A stretch of 64,000 nucleotides of DNA. Source: Platanthera guangdongensis (taxonomy: Eukaryota; Streptophyta; Magnoliopsida; Asparagales; Orchidaceae). Positions 1 through 10,753 of this stretch are shown one piece after another. The notes under the pieces were generated by a model that was not told where the DNA came from, did no database searches, and saw nothing but the letters and a program-made list of their open reading frames with translations. The DNA is taken from contig CM077163.1 in NCBI GenBank assembly GCA_039583875.1, forward strand, positions 232,864,646-232,928,645, given 5' to 3'. Every line of letters begins with the position of its first letter. Position 1 is the first letter of the stretch. The translations under genes and the position numbers were made by a program.

Positions 1-86
1 GAGCTCGAGAGACTTGCTCCGTGGCTACACAGCGAGGATGACTACTTGCACTCACCGAAGATGAGTGCTTTTAAGCCGGGGGGAGT
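1..86 (+). pseudogene. C-terminal tail of a Gypsy-type polyprotein (fragment)
   Basis: The window opens inside a reading frame ending in acidic and proline-rich residues followed by an F-K-P-G-G-V-D-D motif. This kind of tail is common at the end of plant Ty3/Gypsy polyproteins, just before the polypurine tract. A purine-rich run lies at about 75-85 and a TG that could start an LTR lies at 87. The same layout occurs at 26250-26482 in another Gypsy element of this window. The rest of the polyprotein lies outside the window, so the function is inferred from position and composition only. Confidence 0.45.
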
Positions 87-1215
87 TGACGACGCGCCAC
101 GACCAACACACATGTATTCCCGCAGGAGGCGGTGATCCGTTACCGGATGGACGATCAGAGTCCATGGTTGCGTCCGGATGGTCGCTCCGAGTCAGATTCA
201 TATGATTTTATATTTTGAGATGTATTTAGCCCCCGATCGTGCAGACATTTTAAGCCGTCCGATTCGGGTGGTTTGATTTCAGTTTGTAGTTATCGCTATT
301 TTTATTGTATTTTAGGGTTATATAAACAACGGCTGGGGTTCCATGGGGGTATTTAGAGTTTTGGAGAAAGCCAAAATTGCCCGTCATTGGTCTTGGTGCG
401 ACGCCAAGTCTTCCGCCGGGAGCGACTCCCGGATTCCCCGCCGCCATCTCCTGTTCCGCTTCTATCCCCTCCGATCCCAGCCCACAGTCAGTCCCTTCTT
501 CTCCCCTACATTTCCCTCGCTTGTAGCTTTCTGCCTTTCCGTCGGAGCCACGCCAACCTTCTTCCCCATTTTGTTCCCCTCCATCGTTCCCTAGCCCCTT
601 TCCGTTTGCCCTAGATCTCCTTTTTGTTCATCTCCACCGCCCTCTTCGTGCTCTTTCCTCGTCTGCCCACCACCTCCCGCCGTCCTATCCCATCGACTAC
701 CACCCTACCCTCACCCCTACAGTAAATGCCTCCCTTCCCCACCAGCAACCCTCCCTCTCATCGCCTCCCTCTCCCCCTTTATTTCTCACTGTTTATACCC
801 ACCAAATCATAGCCAGCCCAAATTCCCCCATTCAGTCACCGTTATGCTCGCCAACAACTGCATTTGCCGCCATCTGCATACGTGAATTGTGGTATAAGTT
901 CTTATCCTTTGTTGTTGTTTGTTTTGGCAACCTGTACTGTGGTGGATTTTCATATCGTATTATGTTATTAGTCCATTTTATGTACCACTTGCGGAACTCA
1001 TTCTGTGCACGCTTAAAGTTACTTGCGCCTGTCATTTGCAAAATTAATATTGTGTTCTCCTTTAATTAATTAATTGTGACTACACACTTGCCCCTGCTGA
1101 TAATTATATACTAATTAATTATTTGCTGCAATTTTGGAGCGTACCACTTTACACTTGCATTACACCGCAATGCATTTAGGGTTACATTTAAAACTCCTTT
1201 CGAGTCGACCTGCTA
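87..1215 (+). repeat. Long LTR remnant of a Gypsy-type element
   Basis: The sequence starts with TGACGACG right after a purine tract. It has an AT-rich promoter-like stretch with TATATAA at about 319, then a long CT-rich leader (about 410-850) and an AT-rich end. The architecture, including a pyrimidine-rich transcribed part, matches the LTRs at 21534-29584 and 21952-23531, although the sequence is not identical. The 3' boundary is a guess, because no target-site duplication can be seen with the left side missing. Small open frames in the CT-rich part have low-complexity Pro/Ser products and are not genes. Confidence 0.4.
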
Positions 1216-1629
1216 CTGCATCACAAATACCCTGAGATCCATGTAGAAAAAATGTGAGGGTGTGTGGGGGAGGGTATGGGTAACCATTTTCAATAACATA
1301 ACAAGTAAGATCTTCAACAAAAAGTGGGTAAATGATCCAACGTTCTTACCTATCATACTTGTAAATTGATGACTATACATTGATTTCTTTTTCATCGGAA
1401 AGAGTGTAATCTTACCTTGTTTCCCAAATAAAAGTTTATTCTTTTTCATTACTTCTGGATTTGTCAATTCAAACTCCACTTTCATCCAATTATTCGACGG
1501 GCTGTTATTATACCTTCCTCTAGCGTTTCATTATCTCAGGTGAATCCATTAGTTAGTTCCACTACTTTCATGTGATCGACAACCAGAGCAAGATTCTTCA
1601 AGACTAATTAACAAGATCACAAAGTGATC
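1216..1629. other. No recognisable gene; flank of element D
   Basis: Nothing coding or repetitive could be identified. The segment is the outer flank of the 3' LTR end of element D, whose end on the minus strand is placed at 1630. Confidence 0.4.
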
Positions 1630-1973
1630 TGTTACAAACAAGAACCTTCGATGAGCGACCCATTCAATGCGATGCACGAGAGAGAGTACCTCAATGCTCA
1701 ATGCGAGCCAACAAAATAATGAACTCAAGGCGATGAACATTGTATTTCATTCATAATAGCGATACATATTTGAGAGATAGAGATGAGTCCTAAGGAGAGA
1801 GGAGAGAGACAAAGAGAGAGAGAGAGAGACGAGCCTCCTCCATTATGCTAAACATTCAAGTCTCCCCTTTACATAAATGAGGGAGGCATACATAATACTT
1901 TAATTAATATAACTAACCAAATTAATATAAATTAATACTAATTAATTATTACTAATTAATACTAATTAGTTAC
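1630..1973 (-). repeat. Element D 3' LTR, distal part (minus strand)
   Basis: Read on the minus strand, this piece matches 6985-7317: an AT-rich stretch with repeated TAATTA, the GGGGAGA and GAGAG blocks, an ATTATGAATGAAAT box, the ATTGAGCATTGA motif and a terminal TGTAACA. It is the part of D's 3' LTR beyond the insertion of Copia element B. The proximal part is at 8647-8756. It is now separated from the rest of D by the nested Copia elements and the inversion. The bases at 1969-1973 (GTTAC) are the second copy of B's target-site duplication in reverse complement. The GA microsatellite at about 1800-1830 belongs to this LTR. Confidence 0.7.
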
Positions 1974-1977
1974 TATT

Positions 1978-2108
1978 TGTTACAATGTGTTATTATGTAC
2001 GATTTATTTTATGTGTCGTGTAATGTTGTATTGGTTAACCCGATCTGCCTCCATAGGGGATTAGGGCTCCTTTTAAGTAATAGTAGTCTATTTTCTTCTC
2101 TTACGACA
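1978..2108 (+). repeat. 5' LTR of Copia element AC
   Basis: This is a 131-bp LTR beginning TGTTACAAT and ending ACGACA. It is flanked on the left by CTATT and followed directly by the primer-binding site. It matches the reverse complement of 13645-13783 along its whole length, apart from a short indel and scattered substitutions. Confidence 0.85.
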
Positions 2109-2120
2109 TGGTATCAGAGC
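2109..2120 (+). other. Primer-binding site (initiator tRNA-Met)
   Basis: TGGTATCAGAGC directly follows the LTR end. It is complementary to the 3' end of plant initiator methionine tRNA, the usual primer of Copia elements. The 2121-2570 leader after it is CT-rich and noncoding. Confidence 0.85.
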
Positions 2121-2570
2121 CAGGGGATCAATGTTGTTGTTATTTGGTGACCTAAACGCCGCCCGCTCTGCTCGTGCGTTGTTCTACTCCCGCCTGCTCA
2201 TCCCGCCGTCGATTCCTCTCTCGGTTCCATCCGTGCATCCATTTTCTCTCTTCCGGCGGCTCTTCTTCGTCAACTTCGCACAACCCCCGTCCGTCGGGTC
2301 TTTCCGCACCCTCCAGTCTCTCATTTTTTCCTCTTTCTTCTCCTCTTTCTTCTCCTTCTTCTCCTTCCTCTTCGTCTCTCTAGGGTTTTTCCGGCGTCGG
2401 TAATGCTGTGAAGCTTTTGCTTCCTTCCGGCGCCGCTTGTTCTCTCCGCCGTTGTATGGAGTGAATTTCTATTCCTCTCCTCTCCTACACTTGTATGTGT
2501 TCGACGTAATCAACTGTTCTTTGCAGCCCTAAGTGGAGTGCGGTCTTCAGATTTCTATTCTTGAGCCACT

Positions 2571-3605
2571 ATGTCTTCTCTCAGTGACTCTACTGCCTCC
2601 TGCATGCTGGTTCCTCCTCCAGCAAGTTCACTTCGTGGGAGTAATGACCACAATACTCCGCAGATTACTACTCTCCGGCTAGATGATTCTAATTATCTCT
2701 CATGGTCTCGCTCTATCACCCTTGCACTTAAGAGTCGCCGCCTTTTTGGTTATGTCACTGGGCAAACTAAGGAACCGGAGATGACTGCCCGGATTAGCCT
2801 CAATGGGATTCAGAAAATTTTTTAGTCATGTCTTGGCTAACGAATTCCATGCAAGAGTCCATCGCTCGCAACTACTTATTTTTGGATACTGCTGTTGATA
2901 TTTGGCGGCGTGCAGAGGCTACTTATTCTTGCAAGGGTAATGCTGCCCAGATCTTCCAGTTGAGACGAAAAATATCCTCACTCCATCAGGGTGATCGTTC
3001 TCTATATGTTTATTATTTGGAGTTTACTCAGTTGTATCAGGAATATGATCATTTTGATCCCCTCACCTTTGTTAGCATGGTGGATGAGGCTATGGTTTGT
3101 GCTAGGGAGGATTGCAACAACATATTTGTGAGTTCCTTCATGGTCTTCATCAGGATTTTGATCAGATTAGTGTCCCGATTTTAGGGCGTTTACCGTTACC
3201 ATCTCTTTTGGATGTTTATAACATCATTCAACGGGCGTTTGATCGTCGCCAGGCTCTACTTCCCGATTCAGCTCCTGAGAGTTTTGCCCTTATTGCTGGT
3301 ACACCTTCTCTGTTGGGTGCTTGTCTTACCCGTGATTCTAAGCTGAAGAGTAGTGATAAAGACCATCTCCTCTGTGATTATTGTTGGAAGATCCGTCATA
3401 CCAGAGACACCTGCTTTCGACTCCATGACTTTCCTCCATCGAGGGGTGGTGCTCCTCCTCGTGGCGGTCGTGATTTTGGACGCTTCCCTGGTCGACATAC
3501 TACTCCTCGCTCTGCCCATCTCATTGATGCTGCTACAGATGCTTCTCCTGCTTTGTCTGGTGCTGATCCGTCTGTCCTCCCTGGAGTTTTTTTGGGTGAT
3601 TAAGT
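2571..3605 (+). pseudogene. Copia gag (element AC), frameshifted
   Basis: The frame opens at 2571 with a Ser/Thr-rich start and reaches the gag domain typical of plant Copia elements (residues with L-D-D-S-N-Y-L-S-W-S). A frameshift near 2825 moves the frame to 2828-3184 (M-S-W-L-T-N-S-M-Q, the UBN2-type gag region). A second shift leads to 3112-3603. A CCHC zinc knuckle with spacing C-X2-C-X4-H-X4-C is encoded at about 3376-3417, followed by an RG-rich stretch. Gag would form the cytoplasmic virus-like particle and bind the element RNA. At least two frameshifts make it non-functional. The closest relative here is the gag of element B, which is clearly similar in the M-S-W-L region. Confidence 0.8.
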
Positions 3606-4360
3606 TCTTTGCCCTTCGTCGCATAATGCAAGGGTTTTCTGTGGAGTCTGCTTCCTTGACCTCGTATACCCACACATAGACTCCAGGTGCTCTCCCTTCA
3701 GTGGATCATCGATTCCGGAGCCACTGACCATATGACTGGCTTCGCCTCAGGTTTCATATCCTATACTCCTCTCTCTGGTCATGATAAGGTGAGCATTGCT
3801 GATGGGTCTCTTTCCTCTATTGCAGGGAAGGGCTCCATCTCGTGTTCCTCCCTCACATTATCATTTGTTCTCCATGTCCCAAATTTCACACGTAATTTAC
3901 TCTCTATTAGACAATTGACGAATTCCATGAAACACTATGACGTTTCATCCTTCCTCTTGTGTTTTTCAGGACCTGAAGACGGGGACAATGATTGGCTCTA
4001 GTAGCTTGGCCAATGGTCTATATGTGCTCGACTCTGGCCCAATGACATCTTCTTTGGCTCTTCACTCCAGCACATTCAATTTATATTCCTGGCATTGTCG
4101 CTTAGGCCACCCGTCTATTCATGTTATGAAGTTATTGTTTCCTGTTATGCCTACTGCTACCTTTCATTCCTTTGTGTGTGAGTCTGTACTGCTATCAAAC
4201 ATTGTCGAACTACATTTAATAGTGTTTCGTTGCCTAGCTCTATCCCTTTTTTGTGATTCACTCTGATGTTTGAGGATCGTGTCATGTATCTTTTATTTCT
4301 GGCTGTGTTTGGTTTGTCACATTTATTGATTGTTTTTCTCGCACTATATGGTTATATTTA
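3606..4360 (+). pseudogene. Copia protease and integrase N-terminal part (element AC)
   Basis: After a frame change, the aspartic protease motif D-S-G-A-T-D-H-M is encoded at about 3708-3731, with the usual downstream H-V-P-N and N-L-L-S-I motifs. A further shift gives the pre-integrase domain (L-Y-S-W-H-C-R-L-G-H-P at about 4082-4114), where the zinc-binding histidines are visible. The integrase core begins at about 4255 with an in-frame stop, and an F-I-D-C-F-S-R motif follows at about 4323-4343. The reading ends at about 4360 at the inversion breakpoint. The cognate continuation (K-N-F-H-N-M-I-H-T-Q-F) is on the minus strand just below 16343. Confidence 0.75.
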
Positions 4361-4366
4361 GCGATA
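4355..4366. other. Left inversion breakpoint
   Basis: Copia integrase sequence is recognisable up to about 4360 and unrelated sequence begins at about 4361. The other breakpoint is at about 16343/16344. Only a few bases seem lost between the two integrase ends. No recognisable repeat shared by the two breakpoints could be seen by eye. Confidence 0.65.
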
Positions 4367-6846
4367 ACGTTTTTGGAAAGGTCTGCCACCTTTCCTTTTG
4401 TGCACAGGACAACTGACGATAGGGCTAGAAAGGTGTTGCACTAAGGAATTGCGATGAACTTCCTTGGCCAGGCAATACAAGAACTCGAACTTGTGGCTAG
4501 GAGGGGATCGGTTGCTCCAAACCTCCAGGGCAGTCCACTGCATTCATGAATTTGCTGATAGAGGATGCAGAAGCTCTACAATCAATCCCGACAAGCGATC
4601 GTCCCCAATTTCCCTCAGGAGAGTTCGATTCACACTGCAGGAGGAGCTTCCGGTTTCATTCCTAAATTGGATTGCAGCTAGGAGATCCATAGTGAATAGG
4701 AAGAGGTTGGAGGCTATGTAGAAGGAAGTCAGCCGTTGTTGTTTGCAAGAGAGGGGGGAGATGATGGCTACTTGGAAGGTTTGTGCCTGAGAGACACCTC
4801 AGTCCAGCTAACATCCAAAGGGATTCGTACAAAAGCCAAACAATGGTTTCTATCATGAGAGAACTACCGGCGCCAGCACTCTCGCACGGGGATACTTCCG
4901 GATCTAGACGTCGAGGAAGGATTTCACAGTCTCTAGATGTCAGGGTGTAACTGCAACTATACTCCTTTAGTCGAGGTTCCAACAGTGTTACGTGTGGTCG
5001 AACATGCAAAATGAGTAACTGGTAGATTTCACAGCTTCGACACTGTAAGGAACTACGAAAACCTGACATTTAATCCACGTTCTGCAATAATCGGAAAATA
5101 AACCCCGACAAGTATATATAGGCAATGGCACACAACGAACTACTGTGATTGATCGTGAGAGCATACACATAAAAAACAAATAAATAGGATATAAAAATAA
5201 GGTTAATATATAGGAAATATCTCGCCGAGGCTTTGAATACAATGACGGACTCGGATAGTCCATATAGCGCTCCTAACCCTTCCTCCTACGAGTAACCAAA
5301 TGGGCTCCGATACGAGTCGTCCCGCTCGTGAACAATGATCCATCACTTTTTTGCTGTTAAATTTAACTATGCATTATTTGCATTTTTACAATTTTATGCA
5401 AGCTAGTTTCTTCTGTGAGTTTATTTACAAGTCTCTGTTTCTTTAAATAGACCCCTAGACCTTCCATGCTTTATGGTTTATTCTTCTTTTATGGATTCAG
5501 ACTGTCATGGAATAGAAAACTAAGTCATGGATTCAGGAATATCACGGGTAATCATTGTTTTGCAAAGATCACTAGTTATCATTTGTGAAGAACCCATGTC
5601 AAGTGGTATCTGAACTTAATCAATTGGTGACCTAGTTGAAAGATCACAACACCCGCTCACGCTTCCACACAAGGTTTTTCAGTTTGACAATGCTCCTCCG
5701 ACGCCTTTATGCTCCCTTCTTAGGCATTTGTGCAAAAATCATTATCACAGATCCCTCCTTCTATTGCATACACAGATTCATGTGTCTTCTTTGAAGACGA
5801 CTGCTTTTGGACTCCAAACCTGACACCTATCAATATCGCAACCCTCATGTTTTTCAAACTTATCATTTCCATTTCTTCAACTCCTACCTACTCACTCATC
5901 TGCACATCAGTTTGACGTAAATCCGCAACATATTGACGTAGATTCACAATTTTTCATCTTCAACAAGATTCGATGACCGTGAACGAACGAATTCAATAGT
6001 GAACGCATTCCTTCACTGTTTGTTATGGTCCTATGGATGACCTTGACAACACATGTAGTTTGGTGTTCCCCTAATGACGACTGCGGTTTACACTACCTTG
6101 TTTCAACAATGCAATTCATCTCCTTCAGGTGATTGTTTTATCTGCTGAGTAGTTCCAGACTTCCTGTGAGCCAATATATGATTTCAGCATACTTCTTTGT
6201 GAAGGTACACTCCATCTCCGATTTCATCAGCAAACTGGGAAGTGAAGATCCTCATTTTTTCCCACAACAGTTCCAGAAATTGAATAGTGTAGTGGTTGAT
6301 CAATTTTCTCTTGCGCTGTGGAAGGAAACCTCACCTATGAGGAATACTATGGCTCAAGTGATAATTTTGACATCTTCAATTACAAATTGGGTACTTTTCA
6401 CCGTGAGCCAACACGATATACAGAGGTGTCTTTGTGAACACATCCCCAATGCAACATTGAATGCTACATGATGAATGATATTCCTTTCTCTTGAAATAAA
6501 TCTCAAAGTCAATGATTTATTGGATTTGTTCGTTAAGGTTGAGATCTTCCACGCTGCCGAAGTTTTCCCTCAACAAATTCTATTGGTGGAAGATTAGAAT
6601 ACGACGACCCCTTAGAGTGGAAATACAAAAAAGAAAGCGTGAATTTCGAATATTTCGGGGTGAACATACGACCACAAATGGCAAATGACATCAGTGAAAA
6701 ATATTTCTTTCAAAGAACTGGAGATACAACTTGTTCCTAAAATTACAACATTACACACATGGAGGACACTCTCCTTATCAACCAACACCTCATCAAATGA
6801 GTCTTAGTGCTCTGGAACACACTCTCATCAAGAAGATGAAGGATCC
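4361..6846. other. No recognisable gene; displaced flank of element D
   Basis: This stretch holds only short open frames without recognisable motifs. According to the nesting, it is the 5' flank of element D, moved and inverted with the rest of 4361-16343. Copies of an unclassified repeat may be present, but nothing could be paired with another part of the window. Confidence 0.4.
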
Positions 6847-7317
6847 AGTTACACCCACACATTTGCCCAAACGGACCCCCCGCGTTAGAACTACTGGACT
6901 ACTTGAACACACATATGGACACCGTGTGATAATGGTGAAATACAATATTTTGTAATTAATATTAGTTAATTAGTTACGATTAATTAATGATTATTAAATA
7001 ATATTAATTTGGTTAGTTATCATAATTAAAGCATTATGTAAAGGGGAGAAGTTTGAGTGTTTGACATCTTAGAGGATCACTATTGTAATGAGGCTCTCTC
7101 TCCCTCTCTCTCTCTCTCTCAAGATCTCTCTCTTGTCTCTCCTTAGGACTCTCCTTCTCTCTATCTCTAGGATATGTACCCTTATTATGAATGAAATGTA
7201 ATGTTCTTCCCATAAGAACATTATTTTTGTCGGACCGCATTGAGCATTGAAGTTCACTCACTCTCGCGTGCGCATTACATTGAGTGGGTCGCTCATCAAA
7301 GATTCATGCTTGTAACA
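6847..7317 (+). repeat. Element D 5' LTR
   Basis: This LTR of about 470 bp matches the split 3' LTR (8647-8756 continued by the reverse complement of 1973-1630). Shared landmarks in order are an ACATTTGCCCAA-like start, TATGG, CAATATTTTGTAA, a TAATTA-rich stretch, TTGGTTAGTTAT, GGGGAGA, a CT microsatellite (about 7088-7133), ATTATGAATGAAAT, ATTGAGCATTGA and TGTAACA. The left end is approximate. Flanks GATCC (6842-6846) and GATCA (after the other LTR end, minus strand) agree in four of five bases, which is weak support for a target-site duplication. Confidence 0.6.
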
Positions 7318-8646
7318 GTTGGTCTGATCTGTTGTTTTTCGGTTGAGGTTTATGCCGCCAAATTTCCACCAGTGATTCCTTCGGACTTCGATACGAAACC
7401 TTCCGTTGGCCATGGCCGCCTCAACGGTCCATGGAATCCTTGATCAGCACAACGCTATGCACATAGAGATCCCCTGTCATGGCGCATCGTCTCGAGGCCA
7501 AACTTGATTGGCCGAGTGATCCTTCCATACCAACACCGTCGGCCAAGCACCCATCGTTGCTTCTGTTGGTTACCATTCCAAGCAACCACAACTCAAGTTC
7601 TTCCCCGGCCCCACCGCCCCAACACAACTCAGTTGGTTGCCCTCTTCTTGGCCCCGATTACCCACCAGCCATCCCATTTCTCATAGCCACCTCGGCCATT
7701 TCTGAAGCAGACCTCCAACCCATCCATCATTTGTCTGGACGGAGTGATAACGCTTCCATTGTTGTCGGCGCAGCCCCACATCTCCAGGCCACTGCCAGCC
7801 CATCCGAGTCACAAGCCGCCCAAAATTTGTGCTCCATGACGTCCTCACAATCTCCAAGTGCCCTGGCACACCAATTCTTGATTCCCTCATCATCCATAGG
7901 TCCTCTCCCGGGTCGTTGGCAACCATGAATGGTCCTGTAGAGGCTATCGACGATGGCCGACCATATTCCACGCAATTTTGGGAGCTCTTGATCTCGTATG
8001 CCGCATGTGCTCACCAACAATCTCCCACCAAAACCAGACCCCGCCTCTACCGAGCTTGTTCCGCAACCATGACCCGTGAGACCTCGCATTTTTTATTGTT
8101 TTTGTCCCCAACAGAAACTTCCTCTGCTCGAATGACGTCCCACCATCGATCCCCCCACCATCGACCCCTCTTGCATGCCTCCCACACTTCCAGCCCTTCC
8201 AAATAGGGGTCTGCATGCCTACGGGCGCCTTTTCCCACGACATGTAAGACCCACACAAAAAAAGCTCCTTCTTTCACACACCACTAGTGGTCTCTCTCCT
8301 CCAATAGTTGCCTCATTTTTTTGTCAGATCAACCTTTTCTTATTCTTAACTTTTTTTTAACAACATGAGCACATTTTCCCTCCCCCTAGCTGTCAGGGCC
8401 ATCCCTTCTTTATACCCCTTTATCACCAGTTTTCACCCCCCACATCCCCCACCCACTCTAGCTACCCCATCCATTCTCCACACCCACTAATAACACCTAA
8501 AATTTCACTTATACCTTTTCTTCCATTTTCAGCACTCCTTCATTCGTTCTCCTCATTGCACGTGTGACTGCCACCACTCCTCCAATATCCTGTCAAAATA
8601 TTAAAACTAGAGGTTGAGGACAAGGTCGATTCTCAAGGGCGTTATA

Positions 8647-8756
8647 CTGTTATGCTTGCACATTCATCCAAGCAGCCCCCTCGTCGGAACCACTGGAGTG
8701 CGTATATGGAAGCCATCATTATAAATTCAGAGTCGTAGTTTGCAATGTTTTGTAAC
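8647..8756 (+). repeat. Element D 3' LTR, proximal part
   Basis: This piece matches the first 110 or so bases of the D 5' LTR (from 6847), including CACATTCATCCAAG, CGGAACCACTGGA and GCAATGTTTTGTAA. It ends at GTAAC (8752-8756), the 5' target-site duplication of element B. The following part of the LTR continues in reverse complement from 1973. Confidence 0.6.
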
Positions 8757-8857
8757 TGTTAGATAGTACTTCGTTATTGTTACTTTGCAATGTTTTTCCC
8801 TATATAAAGGGGACTCATCTATTGAATACAATAATTTTTCCTTTGCCCTAATTAACA
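8757..8857 (+). repeat. 5' LTR of element B
   Basis: A 101-bp LTR running from TGTTAGATAG to ATTAACA. It matches 13542-13643. It is very short for a Copia element. Confidence 0.85.
8801..8808 (+). promoter_or_regulatory. TATA box in the LTR of element B
   Basis: TATATAAA lies 57 bp before the LTR end. It is conserved in the 3' LTR at about 13587. It is the likely Pol II promoter element of this short LTR. Confidence 0.5.
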
Positions 8858-8871
8858 TGGTATAAGAGCAG
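8858..8871 (+). other. Primer-binding site of element B (degenerate)
   Basis: TGGTATAAGAGCAG directly follows the LTR and is a one- or two-base variant of the initiator tRNA-Met complementary site. Confidence 0.75.
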
Positions 8872-9559
8872 TTCCGTGCGGCTAAGCCATCTCACGCTCC
8901 CGATCCTGATCTCGTCCCGCTCCAAGCTTCCGCTTTCGATCGGCTCCCGCTTCCGCCTCCCATCCCTCGCGGCTTCTCTCTTTCTATCACTTTCTTTTCC
9001 TTTCCCTTTTGCGTGGTTCACAGGCTTCTATAGCGCCGATCGGCGCTCAACGTAGATGTCGGCCGATCGGAGCTAGTCCTCCTGGATGCCGAGATCCGAT
9101 GGTCCGATTGACTTCAAACTTTGATAAAAGTTTTGCTTTGCCTCCCTCATCCTCCCTCTCAAGTTTCATGGGATTCCAATGGTTAAATGTCTTTTGATCT
9201 TCGATCTAGGGTCTGTTTTGTTGACAAGGAGCATGACTCCTAACCCTCCATTGATACTCGTCCCCCTTCTTCTCTTTAACGAGGTGTTCTTCTCTCCGCG
9301 TCCAATCTTCTTGGCGGTATGGTTGCTTTTTTTGTCTACATGTCCGACATTAGTGATTCCCGTACTCCACGACCCCCACTGGATCTACCCGGGTTGGTCA
9401 AGAGCATATCTATTCTCTGCTTACTACCAGCCGCCTTGATGACACCAACTATTTTGCTTGGTCCCGCTCCATTACCCTTGCCTAAAAGAGCCGACATCTC
9501 TTTGGCTACATCAACGACACCACCACTGCTCCTGCTACGACTTATGTTACTTCGCCTAA

Positions 9560-10036
9560 ATGGGAGTCAGAAAACACCCGTGTCATGTCATGGCTCATCA
9601 ACTCCATGCAGGAATCGATTGTGCGGAATTATCTTTTTCTGGATAATGCTGCAGAGATATGGACACGAACTGAGTCTACCTATTCCCGCAAGGGGAATGC
9701 GGCCCAAATCTTCCAGCTTCGCCGCAAGATTGGGAATCTCCGTCAGGGGTCGTCCTCCTGCTTATTATCTTGAGTTTACCCAACTCTATCAGGAGTACGA
9801 TCATTTTGACTCTCTCACTATGGTGGGCAATGAGGATGCAATCTTGTTGAAGAATCACGATGATCGAAATAGGGTATTTGAGTTCCTACATGGATTGCAT
9901 AGAGATTTCGATCAGATTACTTTTAGATTTTGGGGTGTGTTCCTATTCCCTCACTTCATGAGGTTTACAATATTGTTCAACAAGAGTTTGATCGAGATAG
10001 TCCTGGAACACCTCCAACCTTCCTGAGGGATCTGCT
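9560..10036 (+). pseudogene. Copia gag (element B), frameshifted
   Basis: The conserved gag block M-S-W-L-I-N-S-M-Q-E-S-I starts at 9585. It ends at a frameshift near 9750, where the frame moves to Y-Y-L-E-F-T-Q-L-Y-Q-E-Y-D-H-F. The latter frame continues through the F-L-H-G-L-H motif and shifts again at about 9930. The order and sequence parallel the gag of AC at 2828-3250. The region 8872-9560 is a CT-rich leader plus a strongly degenerate N-terminus. Confidence 0.7.
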
Positions 10037-10753
10037 TTGGTGGCTCATCAATCCAATTATGGCAGTCATGCTTCTCATGATTACAAGCCAAAGCCAACTG
10101 ATAGGGATCATCTCACATGTGAATATTATGGTAAGCCTAGTCATACTCGGGATACTTGTTATAGCCTCTATGGCTTCCCTCCTCCTAGAGGTGGCTTGAC
10201 TTCTTGCGGTGGTCGTGGTAGGACTCCTGGACGACCTCCTCACTTTGCTCATTTGATCGAGACTTTTGATGGTGGTTCTTCTCAAGTGTCCTCTGCTGAA
10301 GAGATGCAAACCCTTCGTCGTTTGATGCACGGTCTTACTACTGAGCCCACGAATGCCTTTATGTCATCACATGCTCTTGCTCATACAGGTACTTCGAGTG
10401 CCAACTCCGCTTCTACTGGTCCTACTCAATGGAATATCGATTCCGACGCCACCGATCACAAGACCGGTTCTGCCTCAGGTTTTGTATCATATCCTCCTCT
10501 TTCTGACAGAGATAAAGTGAGTCTTACTGATGGTTCCTTCTCTTCTATTACTGGTAAAGGCTTCGTTCCTTGTTCTTCTCTCACTTTATCCTTTGTCCTT
10601 CATGTTACAAAGTTCACCCGCGGGCTACTATCTATTAGTCATTTGACTAATTCTCTTCAATGCTCATTTACTTTTTTCCTTTCTTATTGTGTCTTTCAGG
10701 ATCTGAAGACAGGACAGGTGATTGGCTCTGGTAGCATGAAAGATGTCTTATAG
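10037..10753 (+). pseudogene. Copia zinc knuckle and protease (element B), mutated
   Basis: This is an open stretch of 238 codons. The zinc knuckle at about 10115-10156 has its second cysteine replaced by tyrosine (C-E-Y-Y-G-K-P-S-H-T-R-D-T-C). The protease active site, normally D-S-G-A-T, reads D-S-D-A-T at about 10440, so the catalytic glycine is lost. Downstream H-V-T-K-F and L-L-S-I-S motifs match the AC copy. The frame stops at 10751-10753 inside the pre-integrase domain. Although open, it cannot encode an active protease. Confidence 0.7.

Larger units (their letters stand above)
1978..4360 (+). mobile_element. Copia element AC, 5' half (5' LTR to early integrase)
   Basis: This is the first half of a Ty1/Copia retrotransposon: a 131-bp LTR, a primer-binding site, an untranslated leader, a gag with a zinc knuckle, a protease, the pre-integrase zinc domain and the start of the integrase core. 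It stops abruptly at about 4360 inside the integrase. The missing half lies on the minus strand at 13645-16343. The two halves share the LTR family and the target-site duplication CTATT (1973-1977, and AATAG at 13640-13644 in reverse complement). Their integrase reading ends and resumes at the same place. The coding region is broken by several frameshifts, so the element is dead. Confidence 0.85.
6847..8756 (+). mobile_element. Non-autonomous LTR element D (5' LTR, interior, start of 3' LTR)
   Basis: D has LTRs of about 450-470 bp and an interior of only about 1.3 kb (7318-8646). It contains a 149-codon Pro/Ser-rich frame (7479-7928) with no retroviral motif, followed by CT-rich sequence. A GAGGACAAGG-type purine-rich stretch lies before the 3' LTR at about 8617. 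With no gag or pol, it must have been mobilised by another element. Its 3' LTR is cut at 8756 by Copia element B, and the remainder lies at 1630-1973. It is the oldest layer of the nest. Confidence 0.55.

Noticed and set aside
2131..2403. 90-codon frame after the AC primer site
   Set aside because: CT-rich retroelement leader giving Phe/Ser/Leu repeats. The gag start lies downstream at 2571.
3268..3675. 135-codon minus-strand frame opposite the AC gag
   Set aside because: Antisense shadow of the gag and zinc-knuckle region, which has the recognisable domain on the plus strand.
7479..8258. Overlapping Pro/Ser and Gly/Trp/Arg-rich frames on both strands
   Set aside because: They lie in the CCA-rich interior of non-autonomous element D. 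No domain was recognised and frames occur on both strands.
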